In this document: piece after piece, positions 1 through 5,531 of the stretch
How positions within the stretch are numbered: the stretch's first letter is position 1
How the letters are laid out: each line of letters begins with the position of its first letter
DNA from: Clostridia bacterium
GTDB lineage: Bacteria; Bacillota_A; Clostridia; Oscillospirales; CAG-272
Reading direction: 5' to 3'
DNA: 5,531 nt
Assembly (NCBI GenBank): GCA_017414605.1
Contig: JAFQLG010000043.1
Location: 1-5,531 of the forward strand
Made by a program: the position numbers and the translations under genes
Notes under the pieces: generated by a model
The model's database searches: none
The model's input: only the letters and a program-made list of their open reading frames with translations
What the model was told of the DNA's origin: nothing

Positions 1-983
1 AGTCTGGTAACACATCTTCCGCGAGGCGTTCTTGAAAGATAGCCTATCTGCATAAGATAAGGCTCGTAAACGTCCTCAAGAGTTATGGCTTCCTCGCCGA
101 TAGTAGCCGCCAGAGTTTCAAGACCAACGGGGCCACCATCGTAGAATTTGATAATAGTTTCAAGCATGCGCTTGTCGGTGGAGTCAAGACCAAGCTCGTC
201 TATCTCAAGCTTATCAAGCGCGAACTGTGCTATCTCGCTGTCAATGGTCGCTTTTCCCATGACCTGCGCAAAATCGCGAACTCGCTTTAAGAGGCGGTTG
301 GCGATACGGGGCGTTCCGCGCGAACGGGATGCTATCTCGTAAGCGCCGCGTTCGTCTATCTCAATACCGAGAATGCCTGCGCTTCTCGTAACTATGGTCG
401 CAAGCTGCTCGGGAGTGTAGAGGTCGAGCTTTAATACAACGCCGAAACGGTCGCGCAAGGGAGTGGTGAGCTGACCTGCTCTCGTGGTTGCGCCAATAAG
501 GGTAAAGTGGGGCAGGTCTATGCGGATGCTTCTCGCGGAGGGTCCTTTACCTATTATAATATCAAGCGCAAAGTCCTCCATTGCGGGATAGAGTATCTCC
601 TCAACCGTTCTTGAAAGGCGGTGTATCTCGTCGATAAAGAGAACGTCGCCCTCGGAAAGATTGGTAAGCAGTGCCGCCAGGTCGCCCTGCTTTTCAATCG
701 CAGGACCGGATGTCACGCGGATATTAACGCCCATTTCGGTTGCAATAATGCCCGAAAGTGTAGTTTTACCGAGTCCGGGAGGGCCGTAAAGCAAAACGTG
801 GTCAAGTGACTCGCCGCGCAACTTTGCCGCGTCGATATACACCTTGAGATTTTCCTTTACCTTGTCCTGACCGATATAATCGTCAAGCGTTTTGGGGCGC
901 AGGGAAACGTCTGTATCGGAATCCTCCGCGCTATATGAGGTGGAAACTATTCGGTTTTCAAAATCAAGCTCTTCGTCAAACAT
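1..983 (-). CDS. ruvB: Holliday junction branch migration ATPase RuvB (3' end cut by window edge)
   Basis: RuvB is the AAA+ hexameric motor that, with RuvA, drives branch migration of Holliday junctions during recombinational repair in the cytoplasm. Reading leftward from ATG at 983, 327 codons are visible with no stop. Seen: the N-terminal [13 protein letters not shown] block (27-39), Walker A GPPGLGKT (67-74), Walker B LFIDEIH (115-121), the sensor-1 region GATTRAG (164-170), LRDRFG (176-181, the arginine-finger segment of the family), the sensor-2 region RGTPRIANR (222-230), and the C-terminal winged-helix domain with GLETLA and [15 protein letters not shown] (308-322). Family members are about 335-345 aa, so only some 10-20 residues are missing past the left edge. 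The start is fixed by GGAGGT at 991-996, 7 nt before the ATG. It lies 17 nt after the ruvA stop, so the two are co-transcribed. No key residue is missing; the Cys at 324 in RGRCVTR is a minor variation. Confidence 0.98.
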   Translation of the reverse strand, partial: MFDEELDFENRIVSTSYSAEDSDTDVSLRPKTLDDYIGQDKVKENLKVYIDAAKLRGESLDHVLLYGPPGLGKTTLSGIIATEMGVNIRVTSGPAIEKQGDLAALLTNLSEGDVLFIDEIHRLSRTVEEILYPAMEDFALDIIIGKGPSARSIRIDLPHFTLIGATTRAGQLTTPLRDRFGVVLKLDLYTPEQLATIVTRSAGILGIEIDERGAYEIASRSRGTPRIANRLLKRVRDFAQVMGKATIDSEIAQFALDKLEIDELGLDSTDKRMLETIIKFYDGGPVGLETLAATIGEEAITLEDVYEPYLMQIGYLSRTPRGRCVTR

Positions 984-990
984 AGCAACA

Positions 991-996
991 ACCTCC
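991..996 (-). promoter_or_regulatory. ribosome binding site of ruvB
   Basis: GGAGGT on the minus strand, 7 nt before the ruvB ATG, lies in the 17-nt ruvA-ruvB gap. It is a near-perfect Shine-Dalgarno sequence and fixes the ruvB start. Its strength suggests ruvB is translated independently rather than only by coupling to ruvA. Confidence 0.85.
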
Positions 997-1000
997 TATA

Positions 1001-1615
1001 TTATTTAATGAGCAGCTTGAGCGCTCGCTTGATAATTTCTTCAAGCTCAAGCGTCTGTGTGTCAATATTCTTGAGAACGTTAAGCGCCTCGGAGCGCGAG
1101 TAGCCAAGCACCAGGAGGGCGTCCTGCGCCTCTGCCAGCTTGCCGCTGTTCGTTGGAACTGCGGGGGAATCAAAGCTGGCGCTTGCAACCTCGCCGAGAT
1201 CGGTAGTCTTGAGCAGCTTGTCCTTTAGCTCAAGGATAACGCGCGCCGCGGTCTTGGGTCCGATTCCTTGCGCCTTTGAAATAGTCTTTCTGTCCTCCGT
1301 GCAAACTGCGAGAGCAAATTTCTCGGGAGTGAGCAGGGAAAGAATGGATATCGCCGCCTTGGGACCAACGCCCGAAACGGTTAACAAAAGCTTAAAGGAA
1401 GAAAGCTCCGCCTCGTTAATGAATCCAAAAAGCTCAACGTCGTCCTCGCGCACAGCCATATAGGTATAGAGCTTGGCGTATCCTTCAGCATTAAGACGGG
1501 GCAGCGCGTTATAGGTGTTTTCGCTTATGGTCATTTTGTATCCAACGCCGCCCGCGTCAATAACCGCGGTGTTGGGATTTGAATATGCAAGCTTGCCCGA
1601 AATGTAATAAAACAT
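1001..1615 (-). CDS. ruvA: Holliday junction DNA-binding subunit RuvA
   Basis: RuvA binds four-way DNA junctions as a tetramer and loads RuvB rings on opposite arms. The 204-aa product has the usual length and all three domains. An N-terminal OB-fold (about 1-64) starts MFYYISGKL and contains the REDD acidic segment (56-59), matching the acidic pin of the family. The middle domain has two helix-hairpin-helix motifs, VSGVGPKAA (80-88) and AQGIGPKTAARVILELKDK (115-133). A flexible Ser/Pro-containing linker (about 140-157) leads to the C-terminal RuvB-contacting domain, LAEAQDALLVLGYSRSEALNVLK (160-182). The start ATG (1615-1613) is preceded by AAAGGA at 1624-1629 with 8 nt spacing. It sits 61 nt downstream of the yfhO stop across a strong hairpin and 17 nt upstream of ruvB. 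ruvC, a frequent upstream neighbour in bacteria, is not in this position. Confidence 0.98.
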   Translation of the reverse strand: MFYYISGKLAYSNPNTAVIDAGGVGYKMTISENTYNALPRLNAEGYAKLYTYMAVREDDVELFGFINEAELSSFKLLLTVSGVGPKAAISILSLLTPEKFALAVCTEDRKTISKAQGIGPKTAARVILELKDKLLKTTDLGEVASASFDSPAVPTNSGKLAEAQDALLVLGYSRSEALNVLKNIDTQTLELEEIIKRALKLLIK

Positions 1616-1647
1616 AGGGAAAGTCCTTTCTGGGTAGTTGTTTTTAT

Positions 1648-1676
1648 GTCAGGCTCCGCGCGTGCGGAGCGCTGAC
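1648..1676. other. strong hairpin between yfhO and ruvA; T-rich flank on the plus strand only
   Basis: The arms are GTCAG (1648-1652) plus GCTCCGC (1653-1659) and GCGGAGC (1664-1670) plus CTGAC (1672-1676). They form a 12-bp GC-rich stem with one bulged base (1671) and a 4-nt loop. In the direction of the genes (minus strand) the stem begins directly after the yfhO TAA and is followed by ATAAAAAC, so it lacks the U-run of an intrinsic terminator. Read rightward it is followed by TTATTTTTTCTTG, which looks like a terminator against antisense transcription. That T-run is also simply the complement of the Lys codons ending yfhO. In the operon mRNA it may act as a 3'-end stability or processing element, or a partial attenuator, ahead of ruvAB. 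Confidence 0.7.
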
Positions 1677-4600
1677 TTATTTTTTCTTGTTGTTTTTCTT
1701 TTGTGCCTTGATGTTTTTCTGGCTCTTGGGGACAAGCTTCTTGATCTTTGGCTTGTCTTCATCGGTTTCGGCTTGCTCCTGATCCGCATAAGAGGCTTCA
1801 AGTGCGGCGAGCCTTAAGCTTTCATCGTCCTCATCTCCCTCAACAACGAAGAAGAGCTTTACGAGCTTAAGCTTTTTGAGCCATCTCTCAAATATCATTA
1901 TGAGAATGAAGCCCGAAAGCGAAACTATCGTTATAACGATACCGAAATTATAAGCATCGGAGCGATAGAGGAAGCGGATATCGTGCTCACCCGCCTCGTC
2001 GATCTTAAAGGAAACGAGCGCATCCAGAGTTTCATAGGTCTGGACCTCCTCGCCGTCAACGTAAACTCTCCAGCCCTTATCGTAGGGAATGGAGGTCAGA
2101 ACGGTCTGTCCGTCCTTTGCCGTGGTCATAGTACCCGTGATATCATCGCTCTTAAAGGTGTCGTCCATTATCATCTGACCCTCTTGGATGCGTGTGAACA
2201 CCTCGTTCATAACGTCGGTATCAACATAGTAGATAAAGGACTCCTCAAGCTTTGTATAGAACTCGTTGCGAGTGTTGGAAATGGTGACCTTGAGCTTGTA
2301 TTCCGTGCCTTTGCAGGCGCCCAGCTCAACTATCCTGTCATTGCACTTGTCGAGCTTGGTTGTGCCGTCCGCAATGGAGAGAGTAGGTGAGGATATCTTG
2401 ATCTCGCGGTTGTAGTAAGCAGGGAAATAGAGATAGAGCGTTTGTCCCTCGGGAACCGTGTAGGAATAGGTAACGGTGCCTTTCTGGTCTGTTCCAACGT
2501 ACTTGTTGTGGTCGGAGGAAACCTTAAAGGTAACTCCGTCACTCAATTTGGGCTCGCCGTTCTGTATTGCGGGCTTGAATAGCTCAACGGTTTCGTCCTC
2601 GCCGAGAATAGCGGTGATGAGCGCGTTCATACGCGCAAAGGGATTGGTATGACCGTAAGGATTGTATTTTTCGGCATAATCCTTGCTGCTCTCGCTGATC
2701 CAGGTGTTGTGTTCCTTGAAGTTTACGTTGTAGATATCGTCATCTGCCGCAAACGCCAAAGAGAGCGCCCATTTATTGAGATAAACGTTGATATCAGCGG
2801 CAGAAAGGTCCTTGTAGTTATCGGCAAAGGTCTGCTCCTTGAGCTCGTCAAGCGTGATGCCGAGATAGTCCGCATAATCCTGACCCGTAAGCACGGGCTC
2901 GCCGTAAAGCGTGGAGAGATCTCTTTCGGAAATGATATACTTGATGCCTACAAGCGAATCGCCAACGGGGTTTCCGCCCTTGTATTGCGACTTATGGGAC
3001 TGTGAATAGTATCCCATCATGCGCAAAAAGTTTACCGTATCCTTGTTGAGCGTTGACGTGGAGTTGGAAAGGCCCCTGATGCCAAAGCCCATGTTATCGT
3101 TGTATTTTCTGTGGTAAGTTTTTTCAAATCGGTAGAAGGAGGTATCATAGCTGTCCAGCGTTTCAACTATGGGAGTGTAAAGCTCCTTGAACTCATTATA
3201 ATTGGTGTATTTGCCGTATCCAACGTCCTTGTCGAGATCGTTGATGTTGTTAAGACCGCTTATAAACAGCTCGATGCAGATAGCGCCCACAAGTCCTGCG
3301 GACACGAGGTCCTTGTTGTCCGCCCGCTTCATCAGCGTTATCAGGGAAATGTAGATTACCAGCGCTATGACTGTCAGCAAGACCGTTGCAAACGGGTGGA
3401 CCAGGAAGTCCTCTTCGTTGGGTCCGTAAGCAAGCTCGACCAGCTTGTCCTTGTATTCCTCGGCAAACTTCTGCAAAACCGCGGTGAACAGGAATATGAA
3501 TCCGCCCACAACCGCGAGGTTTTTGAGCGAGATCTCCTCAATAAATTCAAACGCGCGGAATGCGAGGAAAATGAGGAAGAAGCAGAACATAAAGCTGTAT
3601 CGGTTGTTGAGCCATTGCGGCTTCTGGAAGCCGTGCCAAACGAGGTCAACCGTGGATATCATAAAGCTCAGAACGAATATGAGCAAGAATATTCCGCTTA
3701 CTATCTTTTCGCGAACGGTGAATTTCTTGGAGCAGAAAAACAGCGGCGCGAGGATAACGGTCAAAAGACCGCAATAAACAAAGGGAAGACCGTCAATTCT
3801 GACAGTATCGTAGGAGGAGGGGAGCAGCTTGAAGAGCAGATCGTAAAAGTCAAAGCGCAGCTTAACGTCCCATGAAGGATCGGTAAACTCGTTTTTACCG
3901 AACTGTAAGGAGTAGTATGCGCCGAGAACGATGAGCGCCGCGATGCCGATAGCGAGAAGGGAGAAGAACCCGATGCGGACAAAGGATTTTCCAAAATGCG
4001 CGCTCTCGGAGCGGGGGTTGTTAACTCCGTTATCCTTATATGCAAAGAGATAAAAGAAATAGTAAAGGAAAACAAAGATACAAACCATGTATCCGATATA
4101 GAAGTTGCTCGCCAGAGTGAGTGCCAGGAAAATAACGAAGACCTTGTATTTTCCGTACTTTATCAGCTGTTCAATACCGTAAGCTACAAGAGGCAGCCAC
4201 ATAACCGCATCTATCCACATGGTGTTGTTCTGGTGAACCACGCAGTAAGCCGACATGGCATAGAGGATAGAGAATGCAACAACGGTGAATTTGTTTCTCT
4301 TTACCGAGTGCTTGTGGAGATAGAAGCCCATGGTAAGACCGCACAGCGCCGCCTTTATCATGAACATTATCAGGAGAAATTCCTGAGTTCTGTCAGCGGG
4401 GAAAAGGCAGATGAGATAGGAGAGAGGGCTGGCAATGTAATAAGCATACATTCCGAGAAACTCGCCGCCCAGCGCTCTTGACCAGGTATAAAGCAGGGAA
4501 TCTCCCTCTAATACTGCGTTTTTGAGGCCCTCAAAGAAGAACACGTACTGACCGTTCAGGTCAAGCACCAGTACCGTGCCCTGACCAAATGGATAAAGAC

Positions 4601-4787
4601 CGCGAACGAGGTATATCAGGAAAAAGAGTATAGCGGGGATCGCAGCCGCCATCAAAAGATAAAGGTATTCATTCTTGATATAGGCAAGCCATGATAAAAG
4701 TCCTGCGCCAAGCTTTTTGTTTTGAGAAAGAGGGGAGGAGAGATCTCCGCCGCTCGCGTTTTGATTGGGTGTTGCGTTGTTGTTCAT
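1677..4787 (-). CDS. YfhO-family polytopic membrane protein, probable GT-C-fold glycosyltransferase
   Basis: A 1036-aa integral membrane protein of the YfhO family. Characterised Firmicutes members act in sugar modification of cell-surface polymers such as lipoteichoic acid, using a lipid-linked sugar outside the membrane; that role here is inferred from family. Seen: a polar N-terminus (1-40); TM1 about 43-62; then the family signature LYPFGQGTVLVLDLNGQY (64-81), whose Asp76 is the likely GT-C first-loop acidic residue, and WSRALGGEFLGMYAYYIASP (102-121). About 11-12 further hydrophobic segments lie between 137 and 510, with NNRYSFM at 394-400. A large soluble region (about 511-945) follows, including the conserved PYDKGWRVYVDGEEV (901-915). 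A last TM lies about 948-966, then a highly charged tail: acidic 983-1010, Lys-rich 1012-1036. It is somewhat longer than the roughly 850-900 aa of many homologues, mainly in the soluble region and tail. The start at 4787 is chosen for its RBS; an in-frame TTG at 4820 is rejected. Confidence 0.88.
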   Translation of the reverse strand: MNNNATPNQNASGGDLSSPLSQNKKLGAGLLSWLAYIKNEYLYLLMAAAIPAILFFLIYLVRGLYPFGQGTVLVLDLNGQYVFFFEGLKNAVLEGDSLLYTWSRALGGEFLGMYAYYIASPLSYLICLFPADRTQEFLLIMFMIKAALCGLTMGFYLHKHSVKRNKFTVVAFSILYAMSAYCVVHQNNTMWIDAVMWLPLVAYGIEQLIKYGKYKVFVIFLALTLASNFYIGYMVCIFVFLYYFFYLFAYKDNGVNNPRSESAHFGKSFVRIGFFSLLAIGIAALIVLGAYYSLQFGKNEFTDPSWDVKLRFDFYDLLFKLLPSSYDTVRIDGLPFVYCGLLTVILAPLFFCSKKFTVREKIVSGIFLLIFVLSFMISTVDLVWHGFQKPQWLNNRYSFMFCFFLIFLAFRAFEFIEEISLKNLAVVGGFIFLFTAVLQKFAEEYKDKLVELAYGPNEEDFLVHPFATVLLTVIALVIYISLITLMKRADNKDLVSAGLVGAICIELFISGLNNINDLDKDVGYGKYTNYNEFKELYTPIVETLDSYDTSFYRFEKTYHRKYNDNMGFGIRGLSNSTSTLNKDTVNFLRMMGYYSQSHKSQYKGGNPVGDSLVGIKYIISERDLSTLYGEPVLTGQDYADYLGITLDELKEQTFADNYKDLSAADINVYLNKWALSLAFAADDDIYNVNFKEHNTWISESSKDYAEKYNPYGHTNPFARMNALITAILGEDETVELFKPAIQNGEPKLSDGVTFKVSSDHNKYVGTDQKGTVTYSYTVPEGQTLYLYFPAYYNREIKISSPTLSIADGTTKLDKCNDRIVELGACKGTEYKLKVTISNTRNEFYTKLEESFIYYVDTDVMNEVFTRIQEGQMIMDDTFKSDDITGTMTTAKDGQTVLTSIPYDKGWRVYVDGEEVQTYETLDALVSFKIDEAGEHDIRFLYRSDAYNFGIVITIVSLSGFILIMIFERWLKKLKLVKLFFVVEGDEDDESLRLAALEASYADQEQAETDEDKPKIKKLVPKSQKNIKAQKKNNKKK

Positions 4788-4793
4788 TATTTT

Positions 4794-4799
4794 CCTTCC
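4794..4799 (-). promoter_or_regulatory. ribosome binding site deciding the yfhO-family gene start
   Basis: GGAAGG on the minus strand (within AAGGAAGGAAA) lies 6 nt before the ATG at 4787. The reading frame stays open to a TTG at 4820, but that codon has no comparable site and would place this RBS inside the coding region. The 1036-aa start is therefore preferred over the 1047-aa one. Confidence 0.8.
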
Positions 4800-4829
4800 T
4801 TTTGGGTAACGATAAAACAAGATGATAAA

Positions 4830-5021
4830 TTATTGATGCTTAGAGATGTGTTTGACCGATTTTTCAAGCTTTATGCGGTCAAGCGTGAGGTCGCGGCCGC
4901 AATTTGTACAAACTATGCGAACGTCGCTGCCAACGCGCAGCACCTTAAAGGTGTTGCTTTTGCAGGGATGCGGTTTTTTCATGGTCAGCAAGTCGCCAAC
5001 CTCGATTTTCATGATCTGCAC
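4830..5021 (-). CDS. DUF951 family small protein
   Basis: A 63-aa soluble protein of the DUF951 family (YyzM-like), widespread in Firmicutes and without an established function. Seen: the family hallmark MKKPHPC (14-20) after a short beta-like N-terminus (IEVGDLL), the segment FKVLRVGSDVRIVCTNCGRDLTLDR (25-49) with CxxC at 38-41, and a basic C-terminal tail (KLEKSVKHISKHQ). Cys20, Cys38, Cys41 and His18 together could bind zinc, and the compact barrel-like pattern could bind nucleic acid; both are inference. The GTG at 5021 is chosen because GGAGGA (5027-5032) lies 5 nt upstream. The ATG at 5012 would be 14 nt away, though it gives MKIEVGD and remains possible. It is the first gene after the promoter at 5058-5086 and lies 42 nt upstream of the yfhO-family gene. 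Confidence 0.92.
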   Translation of the reverse strand: MQIMKIEVGDLLTMKKPHPCKSNTFKVLRVGSDVRIVCTNCGRDLTLDRIKLEKSVKHISKHQ

Positions 5022-5026
5022 GTCAG

Positions 5027-5032
5027 TCCTCC
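5027..5032 (-). promoter_or_regulatory. ribosome binding site favouring a GTG start for DUF951
   Basis: GGAGGA on the minus strand has 5 nt to GTG (5021-5019) and 14 nt to ATG (5012-5010). Normal spacing favours the GTG start, which adds three residues. Confidence 0.7.
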
Positions 5033-5057
5033 AAGCAAAATAAACATATACACAATT

Positions 5058-5086
5058 ATTATACCATATAGTGCCAAATTTGTAAA
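5058..5086 (-). promoter_or_regulatory. sigma-A promoter of the DUF951-yfhO-ruvAB operon
   Basis: On the minus strand, TTTACA (5086-5081) is separated by exactly 17 nt from a perfect TATAAT (5063-5058), which is preceded by TG in the extended -10 position (TGGTATAAT). Transcription would start near 5051, giving a leader of about 30 nt before the GTG start. The near-consensus elements predict a strong constitutive housekeeping promoter. No obvious operator palindrome overlaps it. It is the only convincing promoter seen for the four leftward genes. Confidence 0.88.
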
Positions 5087-5121
5087 CGGATTTTCGGTAT
5101 TTTTTATAAAATAAAAAGTTT

Positions 5122-5127
5122 TATAAT
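5122..5127 (+). promoter_or_regulatory. candidate -10 element for the rightward HTH gene
   Basis: TATAAT lies in a very AT-rich stretch (5101-5128). At 16-18 nt upstream there are only T-runs (around 5098-5104), not a recognisable TTGACA, so the promoter is weak, activator-dependent or misassigned. If real, transcription starts near 5134 and makes a leader of about 85 nt that contains the terminator hairpin. Confidence 0.4.
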
Positions 5128-5128
5128 A

Positions 5129-5178
5129 TGTGCGAAAGGTTAAAACGACCTCAAAACCGCTAAAATGTGCGGGAGGTT
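5129..5178 (+). repeat. imperfect 13-bp direct repeat upstream of the HTH gene
   Basis: TGTGCGAAAGGTT (5129-5141) and TGTGCGGGAGGTT (5166-5178) match at 11 of 13 positions with a 37-nt period. The second copy is the left arm of the terminator. Because of the similarity, the right arm (5181-5193, AACCTTCCGCACA) could also pair with the first copy with one mismatch, provided the first copy is transcribed. Confidence 0.65.
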
Positions 5179-5204
5179 GCAACCTTCCGCACATTTTTAT
5201 TTTT
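5162..5204 (+). terminator. intrinsic terminator in the leader of the HTH gene (possible attenuator)
   Basis: A 16-bp stem (5162-5177 with 5182-5197) contains one G-T wobble (5173/5186) and the loop TGCA. It runs into TTTTTATTTTT (5194-5204), the classic rightward Rho-independent shape. It ends 16 nt before the ATG at 5221, immediately before the RBS AAGGAAGGAG. No rightward gene ends upstream that it could serve, since everything to the left is on the other strand. It therefore either insulates against transcription entering from the left or conditionally terminates the HTH gene's own leader. Read leftward the flank is TTTTAGCGGTTTTG, so weak bidirectional activity is possible. Confidence 0.82.
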
Positions 5205-5220
5205 AAGGAAGGAGTTTTGT

Positions 5221-5472
5221 ATGATTTGTCGATACCTCACCTACGAGGAACGAAAGAAGATCGAGAAGGAATATTCGAGCGGTTCCCGCCCTTGTGACAT
5301 AGCGAAAGCCCTTGGGGTTCACACAGCGACGATTTATAGAGAGCTTTCTCGAGGCTTCACCGGCGAGAGGGACGACGCCGCCCGCCCGATCTATTCCGCG
5401 GAACTCGCACAAAAGAACATACAAGCGAGCATTAGAAACCGCGGACACAAAACAAAGACGGAGGTTACATAA
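5221..5472 (+). CDS. stand-alone helix-turn-helix protein (IS30-transposase-type DNA-binding head)
   Basis: An 83-aa predicted DNA-binding protein. Seen: a first helix LTYEERKKIEKEYSSG (6-21), then RPCDIAKALG (23-32) and recognition helix HTATIYRELSRG (34-45). This is the HTH_38-like pattern at the N-terminus of IS30-family transposases. The following YSAELAQKNIQAS (58-70) matches the stretch after the HTH in those enzymes. The DDE catalytic domain is absent: the ORF ends at 5472 and the next ORF is unrelated. A clean RBS (AAGGAAGGAG, 5205-5214, 6 nt spacing) and coupling to the next gene suggest a real small regulator rather than a transposase remnant. Similar short proteins are known from Firmicutes phages and integrative elements (recollection, not checked). 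An upstream in-frame GTG at 5167 lies inside the terminator and is rejected. The gene is transcribed divergently from the DUF951 operon. Confidence 0.8.
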   Translation: MICRYLTYEERKKIEKEYSSGSRPCDIAKALGVHTATIYRELSRGFTGERDDAARPIYSAELAQKNIQASIRNRGHKTKTEVT

Positions 5473-5531
5473 TGAAAAGGATATTAAAACGCGCTCTCGA
5501 GTGGGTTATATTCATTCTCACCGGGACGGGA
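5472..5531 (+). CDS. start of a probable small membrane protein (cut by the right edge)
   Basis: ATG at 5472 overlaps the last base of the HTH stop codon (TAATG) and has its own GGAGGT at 5460-5465 with 6 nt spacing, indicating translational coupling. Only 20 codons are visible: a basic start (MKRILKRAL) followed by a hydrophobic run (WVIFILTG). This resembles the first transmembrane segment of a small inner-membrane protein or a signal anchor. Function, length and family cannot be judged from this fragment. Confidence 0.65.
   Translation, partial: MKRILKRALEWVIFILTGTG

Noticed and set aside
976..1188. 70-codon minus-strand frame overlapping ruvA and the ruvB start
   Set aside because: Out-of-frame shadow of the ruvA 3' end; Arg/Ser-rich without domain pattern.
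3111..3875. 254-codon open frame on the plus strand inside the yfhO-family gene
   Set aside because: It is antisense to a clear membrane-protein gene, lacks a ribosome binding site and family features, and its composition (many E, V, Q, R) is what the complement of hydrophobic codons gives.
3996..4481. 161-codon plus-strand open frame
   Set aside because: Antisense shadow of the transmembrane part of the yfhO-family gene; no RBS or recognisable domain.
4722..5114. 130-codon plus-strand open frame spanning DUF951 and the leftward promoter
   Set aside because: It runs antisense across two supported genes and a promoter, with no RBS or family resemblance.
5162..5197. Inverted repeat as a terminal repeat of an IS30-type element
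   Set aside because: It is a compact hairpin with a T-run rather than one end of a spaced pair; no matching second copy is seen in the window and no transposase catalytic domain is present.
5177..5205. Possible promoter TTGCAA ... TATTTT overlapping the terminator
   Set aside because: The spacing and -10 match are poor, and the start point would fall in or next to the RBS; the sequence is better explained as stem and T-run.
5167..5220. Upstream in-frame GTG extending the HTH protein by 18 residues
   Set aside because: The codon lies inside the terminator stem with no RBS before it, whereas ATG at 5221 has an ideal RBS 6 nt upstream.
1..5531. CRISPR array, tRNA or rRNA genes
   Set aside because: No regularly spaced repeats of CRISPR type and no tRNA- or rRNA-like sequence were recognised on either strand; nearly all of the window is accounted for by protein genes.

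Overview
The window looks like a piece of a Clostridia-type (Firmicutes) chromosome. Evidence: strong GGAGG-type ribosome binding sites throughout, a consensus sigma-A promoter, a DUF951 protein, a very large YfhO-family membrane protein, and an adjacent ruvA-ruvB pair with Firmicutes-like sequences. Use of GCG/CGC-type codons suggests moderate GC content. I cannot name the genus; an uncultured gut clostridial lineage would fit.

Layout. Positions 5063 down to 1 read leftward as one probable operon. A strong promoter (TTTACA, 17-nt spacer, TATAAT with extended TG) at 5086-5058 is followed by a DUF951 small protein (5021-4830), a YfhO-family multi-membrane protein of 1036 aa (4787-1677), ruvA (1615-1001) and ruvB (983 to beyond the left edge, lacking only its last residues). 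Gaps are 42, 61 and 17 nt. I see no convincing promoter inside the run, so ruvAB probably depends at least partly on read-through from yfhO. The 61-nt yfhO-ruvA gap holds a strong hairpin whose T-rich flank faces the opposite direction.

Positions 5022-5220 are a divergent intergenic region. It carries the leftward promoter and, for the rightward strand, a TATAAT-like element, a near-direct repeat and a textbook intrinsic terminator (16-bp stem plus T-run). That terminator ends only 16 nt before the start codon of the first rightward gene.

Positions 5221 to the end read rightward. An 83-aa stand-alone helix-turn-helix protein resembles the DNA-binding head of IS30 transposases without the catalytic domain. 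It overlaps by 1 nt (TAATG) with a second ORF that runs off the right edge and begins like a small membrane protein. This pair may mark the start of a prophage- or integrative-element-like region, but too little is visible to prove it.

Function. RuvA and RuvB form the Holliday-junction branch-migration motor. The YfhO-like protein is probably a GT-C-fold lipid-linked-sugar transferase acting outside the membrane. DUF951 has no established function. No functional link between the surface-glycan gene and ruvAB is evident beyond co-transcription. The most unusual signals are the terminator in the leader of the HTH gene and the HTH/membrane-peptide pair.
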